A program made the position numbers and the translations under genes. This document shows, piece after piece, positions 46,428 to 46,457 of a stretch of DNA of 46,457 bases. Numbering within the stretch: position 1 is the first letter of the stretch; every line of letters starts with the position of its first letter. Source of the stretch: an uncultured Oscillospiraceae bacterium (GTDB lineage: Bacteria; Bacillota; Clostridia; Oscillospirales; Oscillospiraceae); NCBI GenBank assembly GCA_910578735.1, contig CAJTSQ010000017.1, forward strand, positions 1 to 46,457, given 5' to 3'. The notes below the pieces were generated by a model that worked only from the letters and a program-made list of their open reading frames with translations, did not search any database and had not been told where the DNA came from.

Positions 46428-46457
46428 AACCCGCCAAGTCCCTGGGGCGCAGGGGCT

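Noticed and set aside
1..46457. tRNA, rRNA or CRISPR arrays
   Set aside because: Read through for T-loop sequences, rRNA segments and regularly spaced repeats on both strands; none seen.

Overview
The window looks like a chromosomal segment of a GC-rich gut Clostridia member, probably Oscillospiraceae near Flavonifractor, Lawsonibacter or Oscillibacter. The placement is inferred from gene content (a Cdd1 homologue, a PflX-like radical SAM protein, UPF0210/UPF0237, a C_GCAxxG_C_C protein), from frequent GTG/TTG starts behind strong Shine-Dalgarno sites, and from the GC-rich codon use. No rRNA, tRNA, CRISPR array or transposase gene was found.

Layout: (1) 1-4.5 kb: 3' part of a large S-layer-like surface protein, an inverted pair of palindromic repeat units, and an orphan phage-tail-like protein. 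(2) 4.5-14.3 kb: sodium/solute symporter, TetR and XRE regulators, YfbR nucleotidase, UPF0237-UPF0210 pair, FMN alpha-hydroxy-acid dehydrogenase with an N-terminal cysteine cluster, an ECF sigma factor with a membrane partner, and an LCP protein. (3) 14.3-20.1 kb: minus-strand operon response regulator - histidine kinase - HtrA protease - Nudix, a CDF metal transporter, then a gene-free 515-bp interval holding two tandem paralogous small-RNA-like genes. (4) 20.1-27.3 kb: an operon for acidic sugar or carboxylate use (DapA-family enzyme, TctC-TctB-TctA transporter, KDPG aldolase fused to a VOC domain, KDG kinase) with a divergent IclR regulator. (5) 27.5-31.6 kb: hemW, murA, MBL-fold yycJ, rlmH. 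(6) 31.6-41.6 kb: a locus organised like a type I toxin-antitoxin, an XRE operon, PflX-like radical SAM protein, mutY, small enzymes, recG, a 2-hydroxyacid dehydrogenase, small divergent regulatory genes, cdd1, asnS. (7) 41.8-46.35 kb: three-gene phosphorelay (hybrid kinase, HD-GYP response regulator, HPt).

The most interesting system: the response regulator promoter (18354-18395) carries two TT(T/C)AC hexamers at 11-bp spacing ending 19 nt before its -10. Two nearby tandem promoters (19693-19746 and 19862-19915) each carry three such hexamers at exact 11-bp spacing ending 20 nt before a TATGAT box. Each drives a roughly 90-100 nt transcript with a shared CU-rich, anti-Shine-Dalgarno segment and a strong 3' hairpin whose sequence, but not structure, differs between the copies. 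With htrA in the regulator operon, the arrangement recalls the streptococcal CiaRH/csRNA/HtrA regulon, although the binding motif differs. No sequence search or folding calculation was possible; family names come from reading motifs.
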